A stretch of 64,000 bases of DNA, taken from NCBI GenBank assembly GCA_030063045.1, contig JAQSEB010000059.1, positions 2,666,001 through 2,730,000 on the forward strand, given 5' to 3'. Position 1 is the stretch's first letter; each line of letters begins with the position of its first letter. The stretch comes from Pratylenchus scribneri. Its lineage: Eukaryota; Nematoda; Chromadorea; Rhabditida; Pratylenchidae. Positions 47,399 through 62,679 of this stretch are shown piece by piece. The notes under the pieces are model-generated. The model was not told where the DNA came from. It did not search any database and worked only from the letters and a program-made list of their open reading frames with translations. The translations under genes were made by a program, and so were the position numbers.

Positions 47399-49038
47399 TT
47401 AATCCGTATCATCAAATCCTTCACAAGTGCATTCTTCTTCAAAATCCCAAATTTCTTTATCTCCTTCCTGATCGATCATTTTCTCGCATTTAATTTCATT
47501 TTTAGATTGGAGTAATTTTTGGGTTCCCATCCAATGAGAAATTTGTGTTCGATTTGTGAAAACATTCGTATAGACCTGCAAAGCATTTTTGATTGATTTG
47601 CCAAAATGTGTATTTTTTGATGACCTGTGCCACCGGTTTTTGATTTCCTTGTTGCATTTCTTGGCAATCTTGGCCAAAAGAGACAATACCAAATAAAAAC
47701 CAACGTTCCTCATCATCTTTTCCATTATTTGTTAAATTTAATTTGGCGATTAATCCACCGCCACTGTCTCCCTTAAAATGACCCCACATTTTTGGCCAAT
47801 TCCAATTCACCAACTTTGCACACATCAAAGTCAACTTTTTCCTCTGTGCAAAGCATATCCTCATAAAATGGCAATGTGAATCCATTCGTGACCGCATTTC
47901 GGCATTTTTCTTTCGGCCAAATGCCGTCGGGCATTTCCAGAATTTGCAAATTTTTAACTGGCACTTCCTCTCCATTTCGTTGTCGAATTGCTAATATCAA
48001 ATAATTTTAATCATTTAATTTTAAATAATTTATTTATTCCCCCCCCCCCCCCCCCCCAACCATCCAGGCCCCATCCCAATGCTTTCACTGGTTTTCCAAT
48101 CATTCCAGCATTTTTGCTTGTAGCCGGATTCAAATGCAAAAGGCACTAAATTTATTCAAAAATATTAATTAATTAATTAAAATTATGGCCAAACAATATG
48201 ATTGGCAATTTCGGATGGCACTTCCTCCTCCAATTCCAAAATGGCATAATCCTCTGCAAATTATATAAATATTTTTGATATTTTTATTTATTCTAACGAT
48301 AATTGCATTTTGCCTTAAAATAATGATCATAGCTGCCTCTTTTAAAATAATAATTATTTTTGTAATTATTTATTTCGACTACCTTTTCACGCCAAATTTC
48401 CTTTGTTCTCTGCCAGCAGAATTACATCGCCCAAATGATTTCACTTTTGCCAGGCAAACTGATCCAATGTAAACCGAAACTTGGTCCCTCAATTCATTTT
48501 GACCAATTTCATCACCCTGACTGAAATTCTCATGTACAATTTAAATTCGCATTCATTTTTACTTGCAACAATCAATTTTGCAAAAACAATGTGCCGCCGT
48601 GAGGACATGTTTTTTGGAGACCAATGTTCCCGTGCAATTATACCCTTCTGATTAATGAATGCAAAAAAGGAAATGATTTATTCATTTCACCTTCGCCATT
48701 TTCATCTTTCATTAAAATGGCCACAGCCCAGGGCATTGTGCCCTCCTCCACCTCCTTCCCTCCCATCATTTTAAATTCGGGGCCACCTTTTTCCAAATCA
48801 ACTTTGAGTGGAAATCCACAACGGTGCGAATCTTATAATATTTTAATTTATTTTAATTAACTTGTATTGACCATAAATTTCCCCTTCTTTCTCCTCGGTC
48901 CATTTTTCTGATGCATAAATTTGCTTATTATTTTTATTACAGTAAACAAAAAATGGCAAAAATGAAACTAAAAATGGCAATAGTTTAATTAAAATTTGTA
49001 TATTTTTGGTTACCAAAGGCAAAAATTGATGTTTTCAT
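47399..49038 (-). CDS. Secreted trypsin-like serine protease (S1 family)
   Basis: Chymotrypsin-fold protease. The first exon gives MKTSIFAF, joined to VSFLPFFVYCNKNNKQ to form a signal peptide. Then HRCGFPLKVDLEKGG, a propeptide boundary near MMGGKEVEEGTMPWAVAILM, the catalytic His in GTLVSKKHVLTAAHC, the catalytic Asp in EDYAILELEEEVPSEIA, LNPATSKNAGMIGKPVKALG, and the catalytic Ser in DVCKGDSGGGLIAKL. Six residues before the Ser is an Asp (D in FDVCKGDS), which predicts trypsin-like cleavage after Lys/Arg. The last exon is VYTNVFTNRTQISHWMGTQK and ends CTCEGFDDTD. The usual IVGG is here MMGG, so activation may differ. An intron carries a C-run of 19. Splice sites were read by eye; the second donor (TATG|GTCAAT) is the least certain. 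Confidence 0.85.
48039..48057. repeat. Poly-C run of 19 in a protease intron
   Basis: Nineteen consecutive C residues (G on the coding strand) lie a few bases inside the donor of a protease intron. In this AT-rich sequence the run is unusual. Its length may vary between individuals or be affected by sequencing. Confidence 0.9.
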
Positions 49039-49340
49039 TGACGAATAATTTCCAAATAATTTTGGGATAATTTTGAGGAATAAAATTTAAAATGATTTTG
49101 GGAATAATCCAATCCAACAGTAAAAAATGATTCATTCATTTAAATTGAAGCAATCATCATTAATTAAAACACTAATAATTTTATTCATTTATTAATGGAT
49201 TAAAAATAAATGTAATTATTATTTTATGTTTGGGGAACAAACCACAAAACAAAGATTGAATTATTTAATATGGATTAATTAATTAATTAATTAAACTATA
49301 TTGCATTAATTTTGTTTATTTTAATTCCTTCATTTATTCA
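49039..49340. other. Spacer between Na+/K+-ATPase and protease genes
   Basis: AT-rich, with a TTAATTAATTAATTAATTAAA simple-sequence stretch near 49274. Nothing else is recognised. Confidence 0.4.
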
Positions 49341-54059
<4,719 letters not shown>

Positions 54060-55438
54060 TCCTTCGAATTAAACTAATTCAAATTAGTCAATAAAATAAG
54101 ATAAAATAATCCTGAAAAAAGCAAATAAAAATGATGGATTTTGTCCCAAATTGAACAAAAAAATTCATGGCATACAAAAGAAAAAATTTTAGAAAACGAA
54201 ACAGAAAATGAAATGGGGAAAATGGGCATCCAACCAAATTGGAGAAAACCCTTCAAAAAATGGAATGGACGATTCTGGGCTGACTATGGCCAAGCAAAAA
54301 TGCAGTAAAAAGTATTGATGGGGACAGAGGGGGCATTGGAAAAAGCACTTTGTTGACGACAAAAAGTGTTGGGGGTAAAAGGATTTGCGGACAAATTGCG
54401 GGGAGAAAGTGGGAAAAATAAATTGGAGGAGAGAATATTCCCTTAAATAACATGGGGATGATGATGATGCTTGCCAGGATTAATTGACATTGGCATTCAT
54501 TTTAAATTGGTCTAATAATAAGGAATTTGGACATGGCTTAAGCAGTATATAAAATAGAAAATTTTGCTTTTAAAAATAAATTTTTGGGCAAAAATTCCTT
54601 TTAAAGAAGACGGAATATGGCTAAAATGAGAGTGGAGTAAAATGGCTAAATCCCCTCCTCAGGGGGACCAGCGAAATTGTGGGCAGAAATGGGAAAATAG
54701 AGTATTGAATGGATGAATGGATGGGGAAATGGAAAATGGGATAGAGAATTCGCCGTAGGAAAATCCAATATACAATTGTTGGATGGAAATGGACATCATT
54801 GCCGGCACAGCTTCTTCTTCTCTCCCATCGTAGTGTCAAATTAGTCATCATGGCCTATGGCCTATTTTTATTTTGTCAATTGTCGAGTTGGAATGGCCAA
54901 AACAAAGAAATATATTATATATTAAATTAAATATATATACATTAATGGAGAATGTGGCCCCATTTAATAATGGGGCATATTTTCGCAGTGGGTAAATAAA
55001 AATAATTATGATATTGTAGATGAGAGATCAAATTTTATGAATGAATATAAATAATTAATTTTGCCTGAAAATATTGTAAAAATACTGAAAGACTGGGTTG
55101 GAAATAATTTTCCATTGATTTTCCATTTTATTCCCTATAATTTGGATAATCGACGGCTGACTGGATCGGACGGACCAACCACTTTCTTTCATGTAATTTG
55201 AGAGATCATTTTGGTGGGGGTAGGATGGAAGAAATCTTTTAATTTTATTTTCATTCATTCAATTCGGGGAAAGTTTGTTCCCCTTTCTCCGTTGTGCAAA
55301 CAATAAGAAGCCCATTTGAAGTTTTAAAAGCATTAAAAATTGTTTTCATTTTTAGTTTCGATAAAAGCACAAAAATTAAATTGTATTATTTTCACTAGTG
55401 TTTTTCCATCATTCATTCATTCAATCATTTTGGAGCAT
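54060..55438. other. Intergenic region upstream of the Na+/K+-ATPase
   Basis: 1.4 kb without a supported gene. It should contain the ATPase promoter and leader (read leftward). A hairpin-like CCCCTCCTCAGGGGGA is at about 54652. A 67-codon minus-strand ATG frame (55055-55258) has no recognisable content. Confidence 0.4.
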
Positions 55439-55722
55439 TTAATGCCACCATTCTGGTTCACCCGGTGTAAAATGAGTTGGATAAAGATGGCAAATCCTAT
55501 AAATTAAAATTATTTAAATTAATTTAAATTGTCAATATTTTTAATTGTATATTTCCCCTATATCACAAACCAAGGTGTTTTGTAGACATCATGTGGAGGA
55601 TATCGACTATGCGGTAAATGATGGGTGCCACCCAACACTTGGCTATAATTATAATGGGGAGAATGCCAATGCCGAGCGAATAATGGTCGATAATCCAACA
55701 ATTGACCGTAGGAACCATACAT
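55439..55722 (-). CDS. Small aromatic- and His-rich orphan protein, about 69 aa
   Basis: Two exons on the minus strand (55722-55571 and 55496-55439) joined by a 74-nt GT-AG intron. The product is MYGSYGQLLDYRPLFARHWH, then SPHYNYSQVLGGTHHLPHSR, YPPHDVYKTPW, and after the junction ICHLYPTHFTPGEPEWWH. The unusual composition (Tyr, His, Trp and Pro) is the same on both sides of the inferred junction, and both splice sites keep the frame. That is the main support. The true start is uncertain, because the frame is open upstream (LLISSYVFPTFFIYEFP) without an ATG. It could be a structural, metal-binding or peptide-precursor protein. I do not recognise a family. It lies about 230 bp downstream of the MAM-like gene on the same strand. 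Confidence 0.55.
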
Positions 55723-55952
55723 TTTTGGTGAATTTATTGAATGGAATTGGGAAAAAGTTGGAAAATTTTGGATTGATTGAGGAAAAAATGTTGGAAATTC
55801 GTAGATGAAAAAGGTGGGAAAGACGTAGGAGGATATCAACAGGTGTTCCCTCTTAAAATTGCCAATAAAAAGGCAAAATTTATTGATTAAAAGCAAATAA
55901 ATAAATATAATAAAATGAGCATTTTCAAAATGAAATTGATATCAAAATTAAA

Positions 55953-58922
55953 TCAAATTTGGCTGCATTCTTTTCCATCAATTTTGATTTGAATATTATC
56001 AATGGCCAACATTCCTCCATTCCCTCCATCCTTTTCAGTTGCAATTATGAATAACTTAATTAATTAATTAATTAATTTAAATTTATTCCGTCATTAATTT
56101 ACTCTTTTTGTTTCGGATGGCATTTCCACTTTTTGTCCTCTCCTCCATTCTCCCATTCCCCCATCATTTGGTACCCGAAAAATGCAATTCATTATGGAAT
56201 TTAGGCAAATCTGAATGAATATTCTCAAATTTATTTGCGGAAAATGATCTCAAAATGAACTTGGAATGCGATGGAATTTGTCATTTTCAAAATGTCAAAT
56301 TGTAATTCCACTGCTTTATTTTCCTCCAATTTGAATTCCGGCGATTGTAAAATATAAATTTTCCTCCCAAATTTTTCCTCTGCCAAAGGTCGGCTATTTT
56401 CATTGCCAACAAAGGCAAAACCTTGGAAAATTAATAAAAAATTCAATAAAAATTAATGTACCAAAATTTTTGAGACTATTCTCCTCTCTTTTTTGCCCCA
56501 ATAAATTTGTCAATTTTTGTGTTTTCCTCGATTTTATGTTTATATTTGGTGGTTTCGGCTTCGCAATTTTCCATTTCCCAAATCTTTAATTCAATTTCCC
56601 ATTTCAAATTTATTTTCCCCTTTTTTACTTGAATTTTCCTCCACTTTCCACTTGGCTATAATGGCAAAAATTATTATTGCTGAATTTGCATTCCAACAAT
56701 TCGCAAATATCCAATTGTCTTTTTTGCCCTAAATTTGATGCCAATCTCAATCTTCGAAGCTTTCGAAGGCCATCAATTCGATCATCTTTGTATTAAAATA
56801 AATTAAATAATTATAATAATATACTAACATATTTCCCTTCGTCCATTTCCATCAAATTCAGATTCTTCTTCTTTTCCATCATTTTCTGCCCAAGGGCCCA
56901 TCCTCATTTTTGTACTATTCAATTTCATTGATGATGGATTCCCCCAAAAATGCATCAATTTTCGCATTTCTTTTTGCATTTTGGCATCTTTCTCAAAAAC
57001 AACTTTTCTGGCCATTGGATATGCCAAACTTGGCCAAAATTTTGATCGAATTTCTTCCTCAATTTCTGCCTCATTTTCCATTTTTATTGGACTGGGTTTA
57101 ACTTCAATTCTTTTATAATTTGATGGCAAAATTGGTTTAGAATACTAAAAAATTATTATTTAATATTCATTTAAACATTTACCAATTCCAATTCATCATT
57201 TTCATTGTCAAATGGAATTGCCGCTGCTTTTGGGGTAAATATTTTTGCCTCTGCAATTTTTTCGCCTCCATTTTCGGCATCGCATGAATTCGCCTTTTCA
57301 ATAAAAATATGTAAATATATTAAATTCAAAAAAAATGACTTGATAAATTAAATTATCCAAAATGAGAATTGATGGCTGAACAAATCCACTGGCAATTATT
57401 TCAATCATAAATCGATGATCAGCGCCATTTTTGTTTGGATTCACCACTTGAATATCCACCTTTGATGAATCCGTGGAATATTCAATTTCCTTTTGAATTG
57501 AATGAAATAATTAATTAATTTTTTTATTCCTTTCTCACCGATGTGCATTGCCTTTCTCCACCAATTCTTGTGCAAACTTTCATTGAAAATTCCCTAAAAG
57601 TGCACCAATAACTGCAAAAATACCACTCAATAATTAATATTATAATATTGTATATTTTTACTGACTTGAAACTGAGTTGGCCATTCCCATATTGGCAGGC
57701 AATATCCAATTTTAGAATGCCCGAATTTGTGGCCACATTCCCACCTTCAGGCTCAATCAGCACCAGGAAATTGCCTTTAACCAAAAATGAATATTCTGAA
57801 TGTCCCCCAAATTCCTCCAAACCATTTGGCATTTCCCCAATTGGCCTTTGCATTAATTGGCCAAATGTTTCCATAAATTTCCCATTATTATTTTGATTGC
57901 CATGGAATCGGCCCAAATTGAATTGGAGTGCCTCATTTTGGGTGGAATAAAAACTAACAATAAATTAATCCCCAAATTATTCTGCCCACCTGCATTTTTC
58001 ATTTGAATTTTCATCATCGTCGAAATTGCAAATTTGTTTGGGAATTGGAATTGGCAATTCTTTTTGTACAAATGAAAATCCATCAAATGGCTTTACTTCA
58101 ACCTTTAATTGGATATTGAGGGAATATTTGGGTCAAATTTACCTCCAAACAATTCAACAATTCCCCATAATTTTTTGGACCATTTTGTGGGCAATCCAAT
58201 GGGACAAACAATGGAATTGAGGATTGCTTTGAGGAATCCAAATCAATTTTTGGGATTTTTGGAATTGGAACTGCAAAAATAATCAAAAATGAGAGGAATA
58301 TTAAAATGGAATTGACCATCATTTTTGTATGAAATTGTGCTCATTTTGTCCCCTTCTTCCTCCTCTTCAATGTTAATTGGAGTAATTTGAAGGGATTTCA
58401 GGGAATATTGGGGAATTGATGAGGTCAATGGCAAAGTTGGCTCCAACAATTGCAAATCATTGTTTTGATCGCCGGCGGTTTGACCCTGAATTGTGGATGT
58501 GGTTATTCCTCCCTCCAATCCATTCTGCTGCTGAATATTAAATTAATTTGTATTTATTTATTTTTTGGCACCATTTCCGGCATTTGATCATCTTTCGGCC
58601 CCCATCCCACATTATTCAACCAATTTTTGGCCCAAAATTGTTGGCCATTATTTCCGCCATCAATTTGATTATTTTGTGGAACACCGCTGATAAATTGATT
58701 GGAAAATGTTCGAATATTTTGGCCTCCTCCCCTGAATGCATATTGGGATTGGGAAGGGGATTGATGGCCTCGAATGATGGGCGAAAATTGGCCAAAGGAA
58801 GTTGGCGATGCGGAAGGTGGAGTGCACGAAAATGCAACTTAAATGAATGGAATTAGAATATTAATTGAGCAAATTAGCCAATAACCTTTTAACAATAATA
58901 GCAAAAGAAATGGAAATGGCAT
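55953..58922 (-). CDS. Secreted protein with two MAM-like modules
   Basis: The start gives MPFPFLLLLLK, a short signal peptide. A Ser/Gln/Asn-rich region follows (SPTSFGQFSPIIRGHQSPSQ, NNQIDGGNNGQQFWAKNWLN), then an acidic, proline-containing stretch. A first MAM-like module runs from ICNFDDDENSNEKC through LQFNLGRFHGNQNNNGKF, GILKLDIACQYGNGQLSFKS and CYWCTFREFSMKVCTRIGGE to ILILDNLIYQANSCD. A charged linker (about 57290-56820) separates it from a second module: LLECKFSNNNFCHYSQVESG, FGFAFVGNENSRPLAEEKFG, VELQFDILKMTNSIAFQ, ending GGMLAIDNIQIKIDGKECSQ. MAM domains usually mediate extracellular adhesion. The match is by pattern only; the modules are divergent and I cannot name an orthologue. 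The stop at 55953 depends on two inferred junctions that skip an apparent stop at 56231. Confidence 0.72.
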
Positions 58923-60547
58923 TTTGGAGGAGTAGCTAAAAAGGATAAATTTATGGTATAAAAATGTATAAATGTGGAAGAAAGCTCAATTTGAAAATGC
59001 GATGGATTTCCCTTTTTTAAATGGCAAATATAATTCGTGTTTGCTCGAATAAAATCAAAAAACGGTGCAGAATAATTTTGGCGGCGAAATGGAGGCTATT
59101 TTCGGGGTTTTTAAACAAATAATAAATTCGTAGAATTTTTCTACTAAATCCGGTTATAAATAATATTATTAAAAAGTTAATTTTATGCGATGATTAAGTT
59201 AAGAGTGTCAATGCCAATAATGCTGCTTCTCCTACATATTCATCCTAATGTACCCACAATTTTTTTGCCTAATCACCCGGTCAACCTATTAATCAAATAT
59301 TGCCCCAAACTGCCTTTTTAAACCCGCCCCTTCCCCACTAATAAGTGTTCACTTTTTTTTCACTTTTTCAACCCATTTTACGAGTTCTGTTAATCACATT
59401 TTTCCGCACAACGGATAAAATATATTTAATAAAGATTAGCCCAACTTAACCCATTCCCCTTCCTTGGGCCACTGGGGGGTTATGCCACCGGCGAAGGCCC
59501 GGGGCGAGAGCTTATTAGGCCATTCTCTCCACCCAAACCACATTGGTCTCGGTAATAAGAAAATTATAAAAGAGCTTTAAACTGAATGTTTAAAAAAGGT
59601 CAAATAATTCTAAGTATAAAAGTGAAAATGGGGGAATGAATGAGAGGGTGAAAGGGAGGACAGGATTTTGTATTAAGAATGAATAAATTTGTGGGATTTG
59701 GTTGGCATTCGCAGGACCAAAATTGCTTCTTCTTTTGAATGTGAAAGAGTGCAAATAGAGAGGCAAAAACGGCAAAATTTGATGATCCGTAAAATTGGTT
59801 TTGAACATTTTTGGGATGGAAAAGGGAAATTTGCTTCTTCGAAAATAGCCACTTTTCGCCACCTGCGAATGGGAAAATGCGCAAAAATTATAATGTTAAA
59901 ATGGTGGAAATTTGTATATTTGGTGGTGGGGGAGGAAAAGTTTAGTTGGGATGGATTTTACCTACTTTATTTTCTTCTACTGACTTTTTTCCCCTCTTCA
60001 ATTTCAATTTTGATTTGACCCTCCTCCGCCGATACATTGAAGATTCCTCAATCCAATTTCACCTTCATTTTTGTTGTTTTTTATATTAGCCTTTGGATTG
60101 GATTCATCTGCCAAAATCGTCATCCCAACTTTCCATCATCCTTACCCAATCTTCCCCCCCCCCCCCCCCATCCATAAAATGCGTTATTCTTCCCCCAACA
60201 AATCGACTCCTTTCCTCCCAAAATTGCTGCGCCACCTCAAATTTGAGTCAAAATTGTGCAAATTTGTTACGCTTCTCCCATCTTCCCTTTCCACCAATTT
60301 GCTTCCAAAAATTTGGGAGAAAATCATCGAAAAAGCAGCCAGCCGATATTTATTTCCCATTTTTGGGTGGTCAAATTACAAAAATGAAGAAAAAAATTAA
60401 TATAATTTATATTATCATATTAAAGTTTAAATATATTTCTTTCCCATCCAATAATGTTAAATTGCCCGGGGCAATGGAATAAATTTGAGCAATGCGAAAA
60501 TATGAATAAAATAATAATTTTCCGAAGAATTGGAATAATAAACATTT
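58923..60547. other. 1.6-kb intergenic region
   Basis: No supported gene. It contains a GC-rich patch at about 59465-59520 (GGGCCACTGGGGGG ... CCACCGGCGAAGGCCC) able to form a stem, and a C-run of 16 at 60154-60169. Open frames occur on both strands at 59590-60020 and 60071-60480, but none has a convincing start or family content. Confidence 0.45.
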
Positions 60548-61720
60548 TTAATTGTTTTGTTGGGAATTTGAAATTCGTCTCAATTGGTTCAAATGGATTG
60601 GATTTAAATTGGCCGGAACAACGGCGGTGAGAACTCCATCACTGGCCAACGAATTTTGTTTTGAAAAAATGCGAAAAAACCATCCGCATTCCTTCCTCAA
60701 TGCAATTCGATGATCACTGCTAAATAATAAAAATAATAATTAAATTATTTTCGGATTTGCCTGGTAAAATAAAGTGCAGGCACTTCGATTGTGGAAGACA
60801 ATGAGGAAAAACAATTGATTAATGAAAATAAAATGGAAATTTGTTCGGTTGAGAGATTCCATTTGGTTAATGAGGAAAAGGCCAAATTGTAGGCAAGAAG
60901 AGTGGTCGAAAAACCACCAATTTGGATGCCCATAATGAGGGTTAATGATTTGAAGAGAGGTTGACGATTGGATTGGTTTTGGGCTGAATGGAAATAGAGT
61001 TTAACAATGATGAGGGAATAACACGAAATTGTGGCAAAATTGAAGAAAATATTACAAAAATTAGTTAGCCAAGCGCCGGTGCTAGCCAATTCCAAAATGG
61101 AACAATCAGATGGCCTAAATTTGTGATTAAATTGAAGATTGGATGGATTAATTCCCACAATTGAGGCTGTTTTAAAACATTTTGAATGATTAAAATGGCA
61201 ATATAAATTGGATAAATTGATGAAATTGAATAAATCAGGACCAAATAGATTTTGTCATTTCGCATTGTGTACCTTCAATTCAATTAATCAAAATATTTTG
61301 AACGACCAAAATTATACCATATAGGTAGGAAAACACTCAAAAGGCGATCAATGGCAATGGCCAACATTATTGAATAAATATTAAATGTGGCACAAATTGG
61401 AATCAATTGAATGATGGCACAATTAAATATTGACATGGAACCAATTGAGGGGAAGGAATACAGAAAATAAGGCAAAAGAATGATTGATTTGGAGAAAAAG
61501 CAACAAATTGAATAAATTCCAATCAACAAATGGCAGGTACTGTGCAATTTCCTAGAGGCAAAATTCATTGATTAATCACTTATTTATATTTGTCAATGAT
61601 ACAGTACTTATTATGGAAAGTGGCCAAAATGAGAGTAACGAAGAAAATCATGCCAAAAAGATCAATCAAAACATTGAATGTAAACGAAATTCGAATTGGT
61701 ACTGAAGAATGAATGTCCAT
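60548..61720 (-). CDS. SRSX-family serpentine receptor
   Basis: Nematode chemoreceptor-like GPCR. The start is MDIHSSVPIRISFTFNVLID. Then KKLHSTCHLLIGIYSICCFF (TM2 entry), FNCAIIQLIPICATFNIYSI (TM3) and IAIDRLLSVFLPIW|YTMRND (the IDR motif with a splice inside), KIYLVLIYSISSIYPIYIAI (TM4), PSDCSILELASTGAWLTNFC, CYSLIIVKLYFH (TM5), PLFKSLTLIMGIQIGGFSTT (TM6) and SSTIEVPALYFT (TM7). Plain reading stops at 60745 after FTRQIRK. A GC-AG intron (60720-60760, ACCAG|GCAAAT) instead joins LYFTS to SDHRIALRKECGWFFRIF and a tail ending SNSQQNN at 60548, which is the usual form for this family. The other SRSX gene has the same GC donor in the same place. Confidence 0.85.
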
Positions 61721-62679
61721 TTTTGGGGGAATATTATTATTAAAATAATATTAATGGAATATTATTGTGTCAAAATGGAGTGAAATATTTGAGCCAATAT
61801 TCCCTTATTTTAATATTTATTTTTGACAATCATTTGCGTGGGCTCAAATCCATTTTTGCCAAATTTATTCCATAAATTCGGTACACTTTCGTCAAAAATT
61901 GCAACTATTCACGAAGAATTGCGTGACAATGTCAAAGCATAAATTAATCAGAAATTTCGTCAAACAAAATCACAGTTCAATTTTATGGAATTTTATAAAT
62001 ACAAATTTCCTTATTTTAAATTTTTCAATTATTTTTTCCATTGTATTTTTTCGTAAATTTGTAAATGTTAATTTTGAAATAAAAATTGCAAAAAGAAAGT
62101 GTCAATTTAATATTTGCATATCAAAATTAATATTCAAAAAATATATCCCTTTCCAACTTATATTCCAATTATTTTTCTATTTATATCATTTTCCTCTGTT
62201 ATTGGTCTATAATTAATTTTTTCTGTGTTGGTCAATAATTTTCCCATCCTCCAAAAATTAATTCGTTCATTTTTCTATTTTTGCCATTTTCCAATTTTCT
62301 TTTATTTTAAAAAATTTTCCCACTTTTCATAAAATCCTTAACACAAATCCAAAATCTTTCGTACAATTACAATATTTTTGGCACAAAAATTGTAAAGGAA
62401 TGTGAAAAAATGTTTGATTGAATTGGACTAGAAAATATAAAATTGCAATTTCACTGAAATTTTAATTACATATCTCTAGGCCCTTTTTTGGGAATTGTAC
62501 AAGAAATACTGTGGGAAAATGAATGGAAACGGCAATTTTGTAATTTTTGGTCTTTCGACGAGACAAATACAAAATTTGAAGGCAAAAAGAATATAAAAAG
62601 GGATTTGAAATAATTCCCCCATTAATTCTTCCAATTTTTGCGCATTTCTAAATTTTAAATAAATTCATTATTTTATTTT
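61721..62679. other. Divergent spacer between two SRSX genes
   Basis: About 960 bp of AT-rich sequence between head-to-head receptor genes; it should hold both upstream regions. A 105-codon plus-strand frame at 61899-62216 is Asn/Ile/Phe/Lys-rich, as expected for non-coding AT-rich DNA. I see no RNA or repeat. Confidence 0.4.

Noticed and set aside
55055..55258. 67-codon minus-strand ATG frame upstream of the ATPase
   Set aside because: No signal peptide, splice partner or family match; length is possible by chance.
60071..60482. Two plus-strand frames of 109 and 129 codons around the poly-C run
   Set aside because: They start at non-ATG codons or run through the C-run, and their translations look like chance.
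61899..62216. 105-codon plus-strand frame between the SRSX genes
   Set aside because: Asn/Ile/Phe/Lys-rich translation typical of AT-rich non-coding DNA.
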